DNA of 64,000 bases from a virus, in IMG/VR virus record IMGVR_UViG_3300036781_000806, positions 1-64,000 of that record; one strand, 5' to 3'. The translations under genes were made by a program, and so were the position numbers. Shown here piece by piece: positions 1 to 6,711 of this stretch; the stretch's first letter is position 1, and each line of letters begins with the position of its first letter. Under the pieces are notes generated by a model that saw nothing but the letters and a program-made list of their open reading frames with translations, searched no databases and was not told the origin of the DNA.

Positions 1-1458
1 TCACTGCCAGCCGAAAGGGGCGTCAGATACCCCTCCTGGTGCTGAGCGTGGTGCTGAGAGGCCCTCAGACGGCGTCTCCAGGGGGTGAGCGACTGGCCTC
101 ACAGAAGGGGTGAGCGACTGGCCCTGAGGGGTGAGCGACTGGACGGGGGTGTCTTTGTCAAATCCGAACAAACTCACGTAGTGGTTCATCGACTCTACGA
201 AGTGCTCCCACTCGACGTGCGTGTAATGGTCGGTGATGTCTTTGTCGCCGTGGCCCATGACTCGCTTCTGCTCGATGCGACTGAACCGCCCGTAGGCACC
301 AGAGATCGAACTAAAGGTGCGCCGCCCAGCATGCCACGTGTAGTGCGGCAGCCCGAGCCGCTTCACCGTGGGCGTGATCTTGCGGGAAAGCAGGTTGTGG
401 GTGTTGACAGGTCTGTCTCGCTTCTCCGGACTCGGGAACACGAGGTCATGGCCCTCCTTCCATTGACTGGCCTCATGACGCCGCCTGAGCATCTCGCAAT
501 AGATCGGTGCCAGCGGAATCAGGCGTTCTCGGTTCTCAGTTTTGGTAGTTCCGAAGTGTCCTTTAAAGTGATTGCGTGAGATCCGGAGGCAACGCGGTTT
601 GAGATCGAACACGTCGGTCGGGTCATCCACGTCCTGTCGCTTTACGGTCTTGTCCGTATAATTGACGTTCCCCCAGACCAGCCCGGTCAGCTCGGCCTCG
701 CCGAGCGCAAGCAGAGACAACTGGACCATTTCACGCGCTGGTGGTTGCAAAGCTTCTACGAGCGCCTTAGCCTGCTCAGGGTCCAGGTGGTCTAGCACCA
801 TCACGCCCCGGTTTTTCCCATGCAGCAGGGCACCCTCGGCGGGGTTCGTGCGGCACACACCGTTCTCGAAAGCATGTTTGAACAGAGCGCTCAGCGCGGT
901 TCGGAGGTGCCATTGGGTCTTGTAAGAGAGGCCCGGTCGAGTTGCCCTCGGTCCCGAGGCCGATCTGTACTTCGGCTTCTTGCCCGCGTTGTCGGTTTTG
1001 GCAGGCTTGGGAGCGCGTTTACGGACGCCAATCGTAATGGGCGTGGTGGCTAACTCTCTGAGCCAGTCCTCAATCTTAGAAGCAGTGAGGCTACCGAACT
1101 TGTAAGATCCGAACGCACGCTTGATGTAACCCATCAGGTATTTGGCCTGTTGCCTTGACGAGAATTTGAGGGTAGCGATCTTCTTGCTGTAGATCTGGTC
1201 GATATACTCGCCAATCGTCAGCCCAATTCCACTGCCCGTTTGCAAGGTTTCCAGGAACTCGTCGGCCAGAACCCGCGCTTGCGCTGGGGTCTTGATCTCG
1301 CTGCGTCCGAGCCGGTGGGTTTTTCGATCCGGTTCCATCTTGCCGGTCCTTTTATTCAGATGGAAAGTACCGGGGTGATAGACCACGGTCCACAAACCGC
1401 CTAGTTTTTTCGGTTTTTTGACCCACGCGGTCACCCGTTCTTCTTTTGCTTTTGCCAT
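1..1458 (-). CDS. int: Tyrosine recombinase (phage-type integrase)
   Basis: A 485-residue tyrosine recombinase that would integrate or excise the element. An SAM-like core-binding region spans about residues 75-200 and the catalytic domain about 220-425. I see H376-x-x-R379 (WHAGRRTF), GH at 402-403 and the nucleophile Y412 in DHYTHVE. The box I arginine expected at residue 253 (context LLALGEAELTGL) is Gly, one base away from Arg. About 60 residues follow the catalytic domain, a Pro/Ser-rich tail encoded by a triplicated DNA repeat. The ATG at 1458 has GGGAG about 10 nt upstream. The 3' end faces the left edge, where the left attachment site is expected. The family call is firm; activity is doubtful. 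Confidence 0.93.
   Translation of the reverse strand: MAKAKEERVTAWVKKPKKLGGLWTVVYHPGTFHLNKRTGKMEPDRKTHRLGRSEIKTPAQARVLADEFLETLQTGSGIGLTIGEYIDQIYSKKIATLKFSSRQQAKYLMGYIKRAFGSYKFGSLTASKIEDWLRELATTPITIGVRKRAPKPAKTDNAGKKPKYRSASGPRATRPGLSYKTQWHLRTALSALFKHAFENGVCRTNPAEGALLHGKNRGVMVLDHLDPEQAKALVEALQPPAREMVQLSLLALGEAELTGLVWGNVNYTDKTVKRQDVDDPTDVFDLKPRCLRISRNHFKGHFGTTKTENRERLIPLAPIYCEMLRRRHEASQWKEGHDLVFPSPEKRDRPVNTHNLLSRKITPTVKRLGLPHYTWHAGRRTFSSISGAYGRFSRIEQKRVMGHGDKDITDHYTHVEWEHFVESMNHYVSLFGFDKDTPVQSLTPQGQSLTPSVRPVAHPLETPSEGLSAPRSAPGGVSDAPFGWQ
39..58 (+). repeat. Two GTGCTGAG repeats at the left end
   Basis: GTGCTGAG occurs at 39-46 and 51-58 inside the integrase 3' end. The longer form GTGCTGAGCG (39-48) recurs on the minus strand at 1804-1813 and on the plus strand at 61259-61268, near the right end. 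Possible integrase arm-type sites; inference only. Confidence 0.35.
82..142. repeat. Triplicated 15-bp direct repeat in integrase 3' end
   Basis: GGGGTGAGCGACTGG is present at 82-96, 107-121 and 128-142, separated by 10 and 6 bp. It encodes the repetitive Ser-Leu-Thr-Pro tail of the integrase. Its place next to the element end would fit recombinase arm sites, but it could also be a coding expansion. Confidence 0.6.
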
Positions 1459-1480
1459 GTCGTCTCAGCTCCCACAAAGG

Positions 1481-1512
1481 AAAAAACCTCCAGGGGATCA
1501 CCGCTGAAGGTT
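1481..1512 (-). terminator. Intrinsic terminator just upstream of integrase
   Basis: Read on the minus strand, AACCTTCAG (1512-1504) pairs with CTGGAGGTT (1493-1485) with one G-U, and is followed by a run of Ts. It lies between the leftward small-gene operon and the integrase start at 1458. Only 22 nt separate it from the start codon, too little for a separate promoter, so it may act as an attenuator. Confidence 0.7.
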
Positions 1513-1537
1513 CTCCGTCAATGGAATCAGGGGCGTT

Positions 1538-1726
1538 TTAATGAGTTCTGGTCGAGACCGTCAGCGTCGTGCCGTCTCGAAGCTTGACCCCTCCGACGAT
1601 CCCGATGGGAACCTCAACGACGCCGTGCCACTGGATCTCGTAGAAACGGTCTTCGCGGAGGTAGCCAATTACCACCGGCAGTTCATTGATGCCGTTAATG
1701 ACAATGGCTGCTTTCTTCTTCCCCAT
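1538..1726 (-). CDS. Small hypothetical protein (62 aa)
   Basis: I do not recognise this family. It begins MGKKKAAIV, has a beta-rich look (VVEVPIGIVGGVKLRDG) and no Cys or membrane segment. It is the last gene of the leftward early run before the terminator at 1481-1512. The ATG at 1726 is preceded on the minus strand by GAAAGGAATCC, a usable ribosome binding site. Its position next to the integrase would suit an excisionase or regulator, but no helix-turn-helix is visible, so no function is assigned. Confidence 0.6.
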   Translation of the reverse strand: MGKKKAAIVINGINELPVVIGYLREDRFYEIQWHGVVEVPIGIVGGVKLRDGTTLTVSTRTH

Positions 1727-1753
1727 GGATTCCTTTCTTCATCGGACAAACAA

Positions 1754-1828
1754 AAGGCGGCAAGGTGTTTCTAGAGGCAGAGGGCGTCCCGTCTGGGCAT
1801 CTCGCTCAGCACCATGCCTTGCCGCCTT
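1754..1828 (-). ncRNA. Candidate structured RNA or long-stem terminator
   Basis: A perfect 12-bp inverted repeat, AAGGCGGCAAGG (1754-1765) and CCTTGCCGCCTT (1817-1828), encloses 51 nt holding a smaller CCC-AGAC-GGG hairpin. On the minus strand the long stem runs into TTTTGTTTGT, so it could end the transcript coming from 1963-2283 or be the 3' end of a small RNA. The loop carries one copy of GTGCTGAGCG. The pairing is seen directly; the function is inferred. Confidence 0.45.
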
Positions 1829-1962
1829 CGTCCCCCACAACAGCGTGCGGTGATTCCATATCGGCTCCTCTGACGTGCGTCCCATCAGAGGTCGCGCATT
1901 GAACGCTTTGTCGAGCGGCGCGGGATTTCCCCGCGCACCACGCCCGCACCAGGGGAAAGCAG

Positions 1963-2283
1963 TTAATTGATCAAGGTGGCGTCGAAAGACCGGCGTTGAA
2001 TCACGGCCCGCCACAACACCTCTTTCCTCAGCTCGTCGCAGATCACAGCCGCGATCTCATTCGGGCGGAGTTCGGGCAAGCCTCTCGCCAATTCAGAAGT
2101 GCGGTCCAGCTCTTCCACGAACAACTCCGTTGCGGACGCCCTTCTCTTGACTTTCCCGGTCTTCATGACCAGCACAATCAAAGGCCGCTTCAGAGTCAAC
2201 AGGCTGTCTCTCTGTTCGGGGCTGAGGGATTCAAACAAATGCTCGATAAAGGCGTTGCCGTGCTCGGGGTTGTCTCTGCTCAT
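1963..2283 (-). CDS. Hypothetical protein (106 aa)
   Basis: An unrecognised, mostly helical protein beginning MSRDNPEHGNAF, with charged segments such as ELFVEELDRTSELARGL. No domain is visible. Its start overlaps the end of the zinc-ribbon gene 2280-2543 by 4 nt (ATGA), so the two are translationally coupled in the leftward early operon. It ends before a 236-nt gap that holds the long inverted repeat at 1754-1828. Confidence 0.65.
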   Translation of the reverse strand: MSRDNPEHGNAFIEHLFESLSPEQRDSLLTLKRPLIVLVMKTGKVKRRASATELFVEELDRTSELARGLPELRPNEIAAVICDELRKEVLWRAVIQRRSFDATLIN

Positions 2284-2543
2284 TGGGTTGCCTCCCGATC
2301 TTCGAGGGGCGCGATTCCGACCAACCGGTACACGTCCTCCCAGCGCTCTGGGCAGTGCAGGCAGCTAACTTCGATGCGGTAATAGCTAACGCCATCACCC
2401 GAGCCGTGGTGCGGCTCCATGGCTTCGTCCGTGTCGAGGCTTCCGGAGCCGCAGAACGGGCAACTGAAGGGGTTCGCCATATACTCCGCCAACTGGGCCG
2501 GTGTCAGATTCCGTCCGCTATTCTTGGCGTCGGTCTTTTTCAT
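2280..2543 (-). CDS. Small zinc-ribbon protein, copy A
   Basis: An 87-residue protein with CPFC (positions 38-41) and a second C-x2-C in SCLHC, spaced as a zinc ribbon. It ends in WEDVYRLVGIAPLED. It is a paralogue of the gene immediately upstream (2518-2817), which shares CPFC, the second Cys pair and LVGIAPLE. The ATG at 2543 is chosen because it overlaps the upstream gene's end by 26 nt and excludes a low-complexity N-terminal extension open to 2765. A nucleic-acid binding or regulatory role is possible but not shown. Confidence 0.7.
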   Translation of the reverse strand: MKKTDAKNSGRNLTPAQLAEYMANPFSCPFCGSGSLDTDEAMEPHHGSGDGVSYYRIEVSCLHCPERWEDVYRLVGIAPLEDREATQ

Positions 2544-2817
2544 GCGTTCCTTCCGCAGGCGCGGGCCATTCTTCGAGGGGAGCGATCCCAACGAGCTGGT
2601 ACACGTCCTCCCACTGTGCGTTGCAATTCTGGCAGCGCATCTCGGTGCGCCAGTAATGGTTGCCGTCGTCCGGTCCGAAACAGGCGTCCACTGATTCTTC
2701 GGTTTCGAGTTCCTCGGATTTACAGAACGGGCAGCACTGGTTGCGGCTGCCCACGTATCCATCAACTTGCTCCTGAGTCCAGGAGCGTTTCTGCGGCGTC
2801 ATCTTTTTGTCCCTCAT
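2518..2817 (-). CDS. Small zinc-ribbon protein, copy B
   Basis: A 99-residue paralogue of the downstream gene 2280-2543, with CPFC and CQNC pairs and the shared ending WEDVYQLVGIAPLEE, followed by an extra charged tail. The spacer between the Cys pairs is Asp/Glu-rich in both copies. The pair looks like a tandem gene duplication. About 190 nt without a convincing gene separate it from the ssDNA-binding protein gene at 3012-3812. Confidence 0.72.
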   Translation of the reverse strand: MRDKKMTPQKRSWTQEQVDGYVGSRNQCCPFCKSEELETEESVDACFGPDDGNHYWRTEMRCQNCNAQWEDVYQLVGIAPLEEWPAPAEGTHEKDRRQE

Positions 2818-3011
2818 CTCTCTTTCTTGGATTTGAAATGAAATTCACGGCGGAGGGGAGTGTTTCGTCGCCAGGATCAAGGGCTGTCGCAGGATCTCCC
2901 TGCGCACTCATGCTCCGCACTCTGCCGCGCCGCGTGGGTGATTCATTTGGGGCACGACGACCCTGTCCGTGGATCTCCCACGGCACCACAGCCCACGCGG
3001 AAACTCAACAG

Positions 3012-3812
3012 CTAAACAGCGCTCATGCGCTCGAAGAAGTCTTCGCCCTCATCGAGCGCTTCCGCCTTGGGCGGGTTGGTCGATGGTTCAGTCGGAGCCG
3101 CCGCAGATTTCGACGGCTCAGGCGGAGGAGCGGACGGGATCGTGTATTCGGTCCCAAGGAATTCCTGCAGCTTGTTGGACAATCCCAGGTAGCTCGGGAA
3201 AGCGTTTTCGGCAATGAACTCATCGAGTTCGTACGCAGCGTCGAGCGCTGCCGTCATGCGTTCGTCGTTACCGTCGAATAGAACGGACGGCGATTCGAAG
3301 AAGCACTTCTCATAGTTGGGGAATCCGTTTTTGGTGCCCAGAATCACCCGCAAGTTCGAGCCATTCATCGGATCGCACGGCAACGCGCGTTCGCACGCCT
3401 TGTCGTAGATGTCGAACAGTTGAGTGCCGAACTGCGCCAGGAAGACCTTGCCGTTGTTCTGCGGAGTGTTGCGATCCGAGAGCACGACCATGTTGCTGAC
3501 GTAGTTGGAGCGTTTCGCGAAGCGCCGAGCCAATTCCCAATCCCGATTGTGCAGGTGCGCCGCGTGTTCGCACACCGGGCACTTGCGAAAGACGGTGGCA
3601 GGGCACCTGCACACCAGCCACCTGCCGTTGCGTTGCACGCCGTGCGTAAAGAAGCGGACCAAAGGCACGGCGTCATCTGGAGCTGGAAGAAACCGGATGA
3701 TATCGCCGTTTTCCAGCTTCTTGATTCGGGAATCTTCATACTGCGACTTCTCGGGCTTCAACTTCTTAATGGCGTCCCGCATTGCACTGAGCCGACTATT
3801 GACCGGACTCAT
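3012..3812 (-). CDS. T4 gp32-like single-stranded DNA-binding protein
   Basis: A 266-residue protein with the gp32 architecture: a basic N-terminus, an OB-fold start (GDIIRFLPAPDD, 36-47), a zinc subdomain and an acidic tail. Candidate zinc ligands are H57, C70, C78 and C81; the H-x12-C-x7-C-x2-C spacing is close to that of T4 gp32. A Pro/Ala linker (about 226-250) leads to the acidic end ALDEGEDFFERM, the usual docking site for replication partners. It would coat ssDNA during phage replication or recombination. Its start overlaps the stop of 3809-4396 by 4 nt (ATGA). No phage polymerase or helicase is visible nearby. Confidence 0.85.
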   Translation of the reverse strand: MSPVNSRLSAMRDAIKKLKPEKSQYEDSRIKKLENGDIIRFLPAPDDAVPLVRFFTHGVQRNGRWLVCRCPATVFRKCPVCEHAAHLHNRDWELARRFAKRSNYVSNMVVLSDRNTPQNNGKVFLAQFGTQLFDIYDKACERALPCDPMNGSNLRVILGTKNGFPNYEKCFFESPSVLFDGNDERMTAALDAAYELDEFIAENAFPSYLGLSNKLQEFLGTEYTIPSAPPPEPSKSAAAPTEPSTNPPKAEALDEGEDFFERMSAV

Positions 3813-4396
3813 TGGGACACCGCCTCACAGGGGTTGCCGTCTTGATCCCAGTCATCTGGGCCGCTTATCACGATCCGATCGAGCAAGGCTTGGTCGGCGT
3901 CCGCGACCAAGTCGAGGGATACGAGCGGTGCTTCTTTGCCGCCGCGATGGATCTCGAAGATGAACCCGGCGTCCTCGGTCTCATGGCTACAGCCTTCGGT
4001 GAGACAGCTCGAGTATTCGATGAAGTCGCCGCTGAAAGCGGGCCGGACGTTGCGATAGTTGCCTTCGAAGCAAATGTCGCTTTCTGAGTCAGAATCAGCC
4101 GCTAACTCGGTGTTCGCTCTGCTCATCGTGACCGAGGCTATGGGCAGCAGCGTCGTCAACGTGGCTATCATGCTGGCCAAGATTCTTTGAGCGGAAAACT
4201 CGGCCACACTCTGGTTTTCCGGCAATTCGTCCATGCTGAAAGTTTTGAACCGTGATAGGAAGACTTCCAACACGGCGATGATTTGGCGGTGGACTTCATG
4301 AGTCAGACCGTCATTAAAAACGGGCACACAAACGGCGTCGTCTATGGCCGTGGTTTCCACGAGCATAGCTCCGCCCGCAGCAGTTTTCGTCTGCAT
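3809..4396 (-). CDS. Hypothetical protein upstream of the ssDNA-binding protein
   Basis: An unrecognised 195-residue acidic protein. A moderately hydrophobic stretch (ILASMIATLTTLLPIASV, about 72-89) might be a buried helix. The C-terminal half contains several Cys and His (CLTEGCSH) and many Asp. It is the first gene of the leftward run 4396 to 1538 and is translationally coupled to the gp32-like gene, so it may belong to the same DNA-metabolism unit. It is preceded by a 468-nt noncoding region with palindromes. Confidence 0.7.
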   Translation of the reverse strand: MQTKTAAGGAMLVETTAIDDAVCVPVFNDGLTHEVHRQIIAVLEVFLSRFKTFSMDELPENQSVAEFSAQRILASMIATLTTLLPIASVTMSRANTELAADSDSESDICFEGNYRNVRPAFSGDFIEYSSCLTEGCSHETEDAGFIFEIHRGGKEAPLVSLDLVADADQALLDRIVISGPDDWDQDGNPCEAVSQ

Positions 4397-4668
4397 TTTT
4401 GAATACTCCCTAAGTTGTGATGTGCTGGGTTCGAGCGGAGTGGCCTAACTTCGGTCGCTTCGGTGGAACGCCCCTTAATGCCGCGCCCACCTCACCTGCT
4501 CTGTCGGTCGGCCTCGTGTACCGGAGGCTCGCAATTACTGGATCTGTTTTCGCATGAAGGGTGCGTTTCGTCAACCCCCCTCTGAAACAACTTTTTACTC
4601 CCTATTCTTGTGAGTTACTCGCCTCGCCATCGATTGAGCCAAGCTTAAACCCGTTTGTGGAATGACAG

Positions 4669-4692
4669 CAATATCTGCATTTGCAGATATTG
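4669..4692. promoter_or_regulatory. 24-bp perfect palindrome, candidate operator
   Basis: CAATATCTGCA and TGCAGATATTG are perfect inverted repeats separated by 2 nt. A second perfect palindrome, TTGGAATTCCAA, follows at 4695-4706. Paired AT-rich palindromes upstream of an early operon are typical of repressor or activator dimer sites. No repressor gene is visible in the window. Confidence 0.5.
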
Positions 4693-4809
4693 ACTTGGAA
4701 TTCCAATCCGTGTTATGCGCCCTCGGGGATAGCCACGACGTGGCTTCCGGACGCGCTCCGTTGCGCTCAGGAGTAGGGGATAGCTATACCTATAGCCCGG
4801 AATACGGAT

Positions 4810-4840
4810 GAGGCCCGCCGCGTGTGTGCGGGCGGGCCTC
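4810..4840 (-). terminator. Terminator-like hairpin after the 4865-5816 operon
   Basis: GAGGCCCGCC (4810-4819) pairs perfectly with GGCGGGCCTC (4831-4840), a 10-bp GC-rich stem with an 11-nt loop. It lies just downstream of the stop at 4865 in the leftward sense. No T run follows, so termination efficiency is uncertain. Confidence 0.45.
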
Positions 4841-4864
4841 GTTGGGGGCGGCGCTGAGCGGGGC

Positions 4865-5185
4865 TTACTGTGCGAGCAAGGTGTTGATGAGCCGGTTGAC
4901 GGCCAAATCGAGTTCCTGAGTCCGGACGGTCTCAGCTTTCCAAACGACCACGCCGACGCCCACGACCGTGACCAACACCTCCAGTCGCTCCCTGGTCTGC
5001 ATGGCCATTTGGACCGTAATGGCTCGCTCGTTCCCGGTCGCCGATTCCTCGATCACGACGAGGCCCCAGTTCTGATACGCGGTCTGCCAACCTCCGCCCG
5101 TCTCATCCGCCTCGATGGACCACGGGTCCATGACGGAGGTCTCATCAAATGCCAGCTTCAACGGTAGCGCTGTGAGGGCTGGCAT
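4865..5185 (-). CDS. Hypothetical protein (106 aa)
   Basis: An unrecognised protein; alternating polar and hydrophobic segments (RLEVLVTVVGVGVVVWKAE) suggest beta strands or one short membrane-inclined segment. It is the last gene of a tight three-gene leftward operon (5816 to 4865) with 2-nt gaps. Position between replication-type and membrane genes gives no clear role. Confidence 0.65.
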   Translation of the reverse strand: MPALTALPLKLAFDETSVMDPWSIEADETGGGWQTAYQNWGLVVIEESATGNERAITVQMAMQTRERLEVLVTVVGVGVVVWKAETVRTQELDLAVNRLINTLLAQ

Positions 5186-5187
5186 TC

Positions 5188-5466
5188 CTACACCAGCCCT
5201 TTCAGGGCTTCGAGTTCTCGCGGATCAGCAGTCGCAACGTGCTTGCGCAGTTGCCGCGCCGTCTCACCTGCCGCCCAGTCCCACTTCTTGGCCTCGGAAA
5301 TGTTACCGGCCATCCGCCATGCGTCCGCAGTCGCCCGCTGCGCCTCCATGATCTCCTGGGTCGCCAACGCGCCGTCTGTCGCAATGGCCATCGAGAGCAG
5401 CTCGGCGACACGCGCGGCGCGTTGCCGCGCGATGCTTTTCAGAAGAGCGCTGCTTAGGTTGGCCAT
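5188..5466 (-). CDS. Helical hypothetical protein (92 aa)
   Basis: An Ala-rich, helical protein beginning MANLSSALLKSIARQRAARV. The start at 5466 sits 2 nt after the upstream gene's stop (5469). Longer versions of the frame run into that gene and are less likely. No motif is recognised. It is the middle gene of the operon 5816-4865. Confidence 0.65.
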   Translation of the reverse strand: MANLSSALLKSIARQRAARVAELLSMAIATDGALATQEIMEAQRATADAWRMAGNISEAKKWDWAAGETARQLRKHVATADPRELEALKGLV

Positions 5467-5468
5467 GG

Positions 5469-5816
5469 CTACTTGGCCTCCTTGAGCAGATCCCTCCAGC
5501 GGGGTTCCTGAAGGAATGCAACGCTGGCCTGACGCTCGATGGCTTCCTTGCTGACCTTGCCTCTGATGAGCATGCCCTTGAGCCTCATATCGTGGCCCGG
5601 TAAGAAGTTGCGGCCCTTCTTGGTCGTCTCGCCGCAACCGCAGCAGCACTTCAGTCCCGAGAGAGCGGCAGTGCGCTTCTTTGGGGTCTTGGAGGGACCA
5701 GCAGCCTTTTTCGAGGCGCTGGCGTGTCTAGACGCATTTGCGGCTTTGGCGCGGCGGGTGGCCCACGCCGCCCGCATCGCATCGCTTCTGTTGGTCGTCT
5801 TGGTGCTGGTCGTCAT
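5469..5816 (-). CDS. Basic Cys-motif protein with PGHD signature
   Basis: A 115-residue protein with a strongly basic, Ala/Lys/Arg-rich N-terminal half followed by CCCGCGETTKKGRNFLPGHD. This CGCG...PGHD pattern recurs in small phage and bacterial proteins of unknown function, and the Cys cluster probably binds a metal. It is the first gene of a three-gene leftward operon. A GGAGAACCCGAA leader precedes the ATG. DNA binding through the basic arm is plausible. Confidence 0.7.
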   Translation of the reverse strand: MTTSTKTTNRSDAMRAAWATRRAKAANASRHASASKKAAGPSKTPKKRTAALSGLKCCCGCGETTKKGRNFLPGHDMRLKGMLIRGKVSKEAIERQASVAFLQEPRWRDLLKEAK

Positions 5817-5903
5817 TTCGGGTTCTCCTTATTGGTCCTTATTGTGAGATTTCATCAGTAAAACCTCTACTTTCCATTAAAAATTTGCAAGTCCATTCGG
5901 CAC

Positions 5904-5925
5904 AATAACCCTCAGTGCGGTTATT
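5904..5925 (-). promoter_or_regulatory. Inverted repeat between two leftward operons
   Basis: AATAACC (5904-5910) and GGTTATT (5919-5925) form a 7-bp stem with an 8-nt loop. It lies after the small membrane genes (ending 5951) and before the start at 5816, in an AT-rich stretch (5817-5950). It could be a weak terminator or an operator for the 5816 operon. Confidence 0.3.
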
Positions 5926-5950
5926 TGGGAAGGTTTGGGAGACGGCGCGT

Positions 5951-6097
5951 TCAGCGCCGCATCCACACAACGTTGTTCAGGTCGTCTGCGCTTACCGGCT
6001 TCGGATGGACAGCAACCGAGAACAGCGCCACGAAACAGGCAGCCAGAAACAGCTCGACCAAATCCAACCCGATGTTCCGTTTGACCCACTGGTTCAT
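5951..6097 (-). CDS. Small single-pass membrane protein (48 aa)
   Basis: Begins MNQWVKRNIG, with one strong transmembrane helix (LDLVELFLAACFVALFSVAV, about 11-30) and a short polar C-terminus. The start overlaps the stop of another tiny membrane gene by 4 nt (ATGA at 6097-6094). A pair of overlapping single-pass proteins recalls phage lysis accessory genes (holin/antiholin or spanin pairs), but there is no endolysin next to it and no lipobox, so that is speculation. Confidence 0.6.
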   Translation of the reverse strand: MNQWVKRNIGLDLVELFLAACFVALFSVAVHPKPVSADDLNNVVWMRR

Positions 6098-6252
6098 AGG
6101 TCCCCCTGCATGCTCGATTGCCACGTCTGAGTGGTATGTTGCGTCAGTCCTTTGAGCCAGCCTGCTAAGGGGTGCGCTGGCAGGTGCTGCCCGAAAAGGA
6201 CTAGCAGCAGGAGCACCGCCCACATCAGCATCTGTTTGTGCTGCGCCGTCAT
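6094..6252 (-). CDS. Tiny hydrophobic membrane protein (52 aa)
   Basis: Read directly from the minus strand from the ATG at 6252 to the TGA at 6096-6094. It begins MTAQHKQMLMWAVLLLLVLF, a strong membrane helix, followed by a polar His/Thr/Gln tail. It overlaps both neighbours by about 4 nt (6249-6710 upstream, 5951-6097 downstream), which supports translational coupling. A signal-anchor or holin-like role is possible but unproven. Confidence 0.6.
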   Translation of the reverse strand: MTAQHKQMLMWAVLLLLVLFGQHLPAHPLAGWLKGLTQHTTQTWQSSMQGDL

Positions 6253-6710
6253 CGCGCCGCCCTCCTGTTCTGGAAATTCTGCTGTAAGGTCTTCCAGTAA
6301 TCCAGGGGTTCAAACTTGATCGGGTGCGGGATGCCCATCAAGCGGTTGAATGGATAGTTGGCTAAGCGAGCTGGCTGCAGGTATGGCGCGAGCTGAGGGA
6401 GCGCAGTCTCGTCAGATGGGGGCGGCGGTTCGGTAGGAACAGCCAGTCCGAGGCGTGCATCGTGATCCTGCAACCGCGCTACTGCTAGGTCATTGATGAC
6501 TCTGCTGTCTAGACGGTCGTGGTGGCGTGAACAGTAGCGGAGTCGATGCAGGCGCAGCCGACACCCGCAATAGACGCAGCGGTAAAACGAGCGAGTACGG
6601 CGAAGTCTGCGGAGGCCGAATGCCACCCGAAGACCGGCCACCAGCACGAACACCAGGGCGCTCATCACGAAGCGTTGGTGATTGGCGATGAAATGGGTGA
6701 GAGTCGGCAT
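6249..6710 (-). CDS. Membrane-anchored Cys/His-rich protein (153 aa)
   Basis: Starting at the ATG at 6710, one nucleotide after the stop of 6712-6957, it has one N-terminal transmembrane segment (VMSALVFVLVAGLRVAFGL) and then an Arg-rich zinc-binding-like patch CVYCGCRLRLHRLRYCSRHH. The rest is Pro-rich and polar. A longer frame to 6788 overlaps the upstream gene and is unlikely. Function unknown. Confidence 0.65.
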   Translation of the reverse strand: MPTLTHFIANHQRFVMSALVFVLVAGLRVAFGLRRLRRTRSFYRCVYCGCRLRLHRLRYCSRHHDRLDSRVINDLAVARLQDHDARLGLAVPTEPPPPSDETALPQLAPYLQPARLANYPFNRLMGIPHPIKFEPLDYWKTLQQNFQNRRAAR

Positions 6711-6711
6711 C

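Larger units (their letters stand above)
4397..4864. promoter_or_regulatory. 468-nt noncoding control region
   Basis: I see no credible gene here. It lies upstream of the leftward operon starting at 4396 and downstream of the operon ending at 4865. It holds two perfect palindromes (listed separately), a short hairpin AGCCAC-GAC-GTGGCT near 4732, and a terminator-like hairpin at 4810-4840. A promoter for the gp32-like operon is expected here, but I cannot place -35/-10 boxes with confidence. Confidence 0.5.

Noticed and set aside
82-142. CRISPR array
   Set aside because: Only three 15-bp repeats with spacers of 10 and 6 bp, inside a coding sequence, and no cas genes.
2762-2989. 75-codon minus-strand frame between the zinc-ribbon and gp32-like genes
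   Set aside because: Overlaps the zinc-ribbon gene start and has no protein-like pattern.
2283-3281. 332-codon plus-strand open frame opposite the zinc-ribbon and gp32-like genes
   Set aside because: Arg/Ser/Pro-rich shadow translation with no domain; the minus-strand genes have clear motifs and coupled starts.
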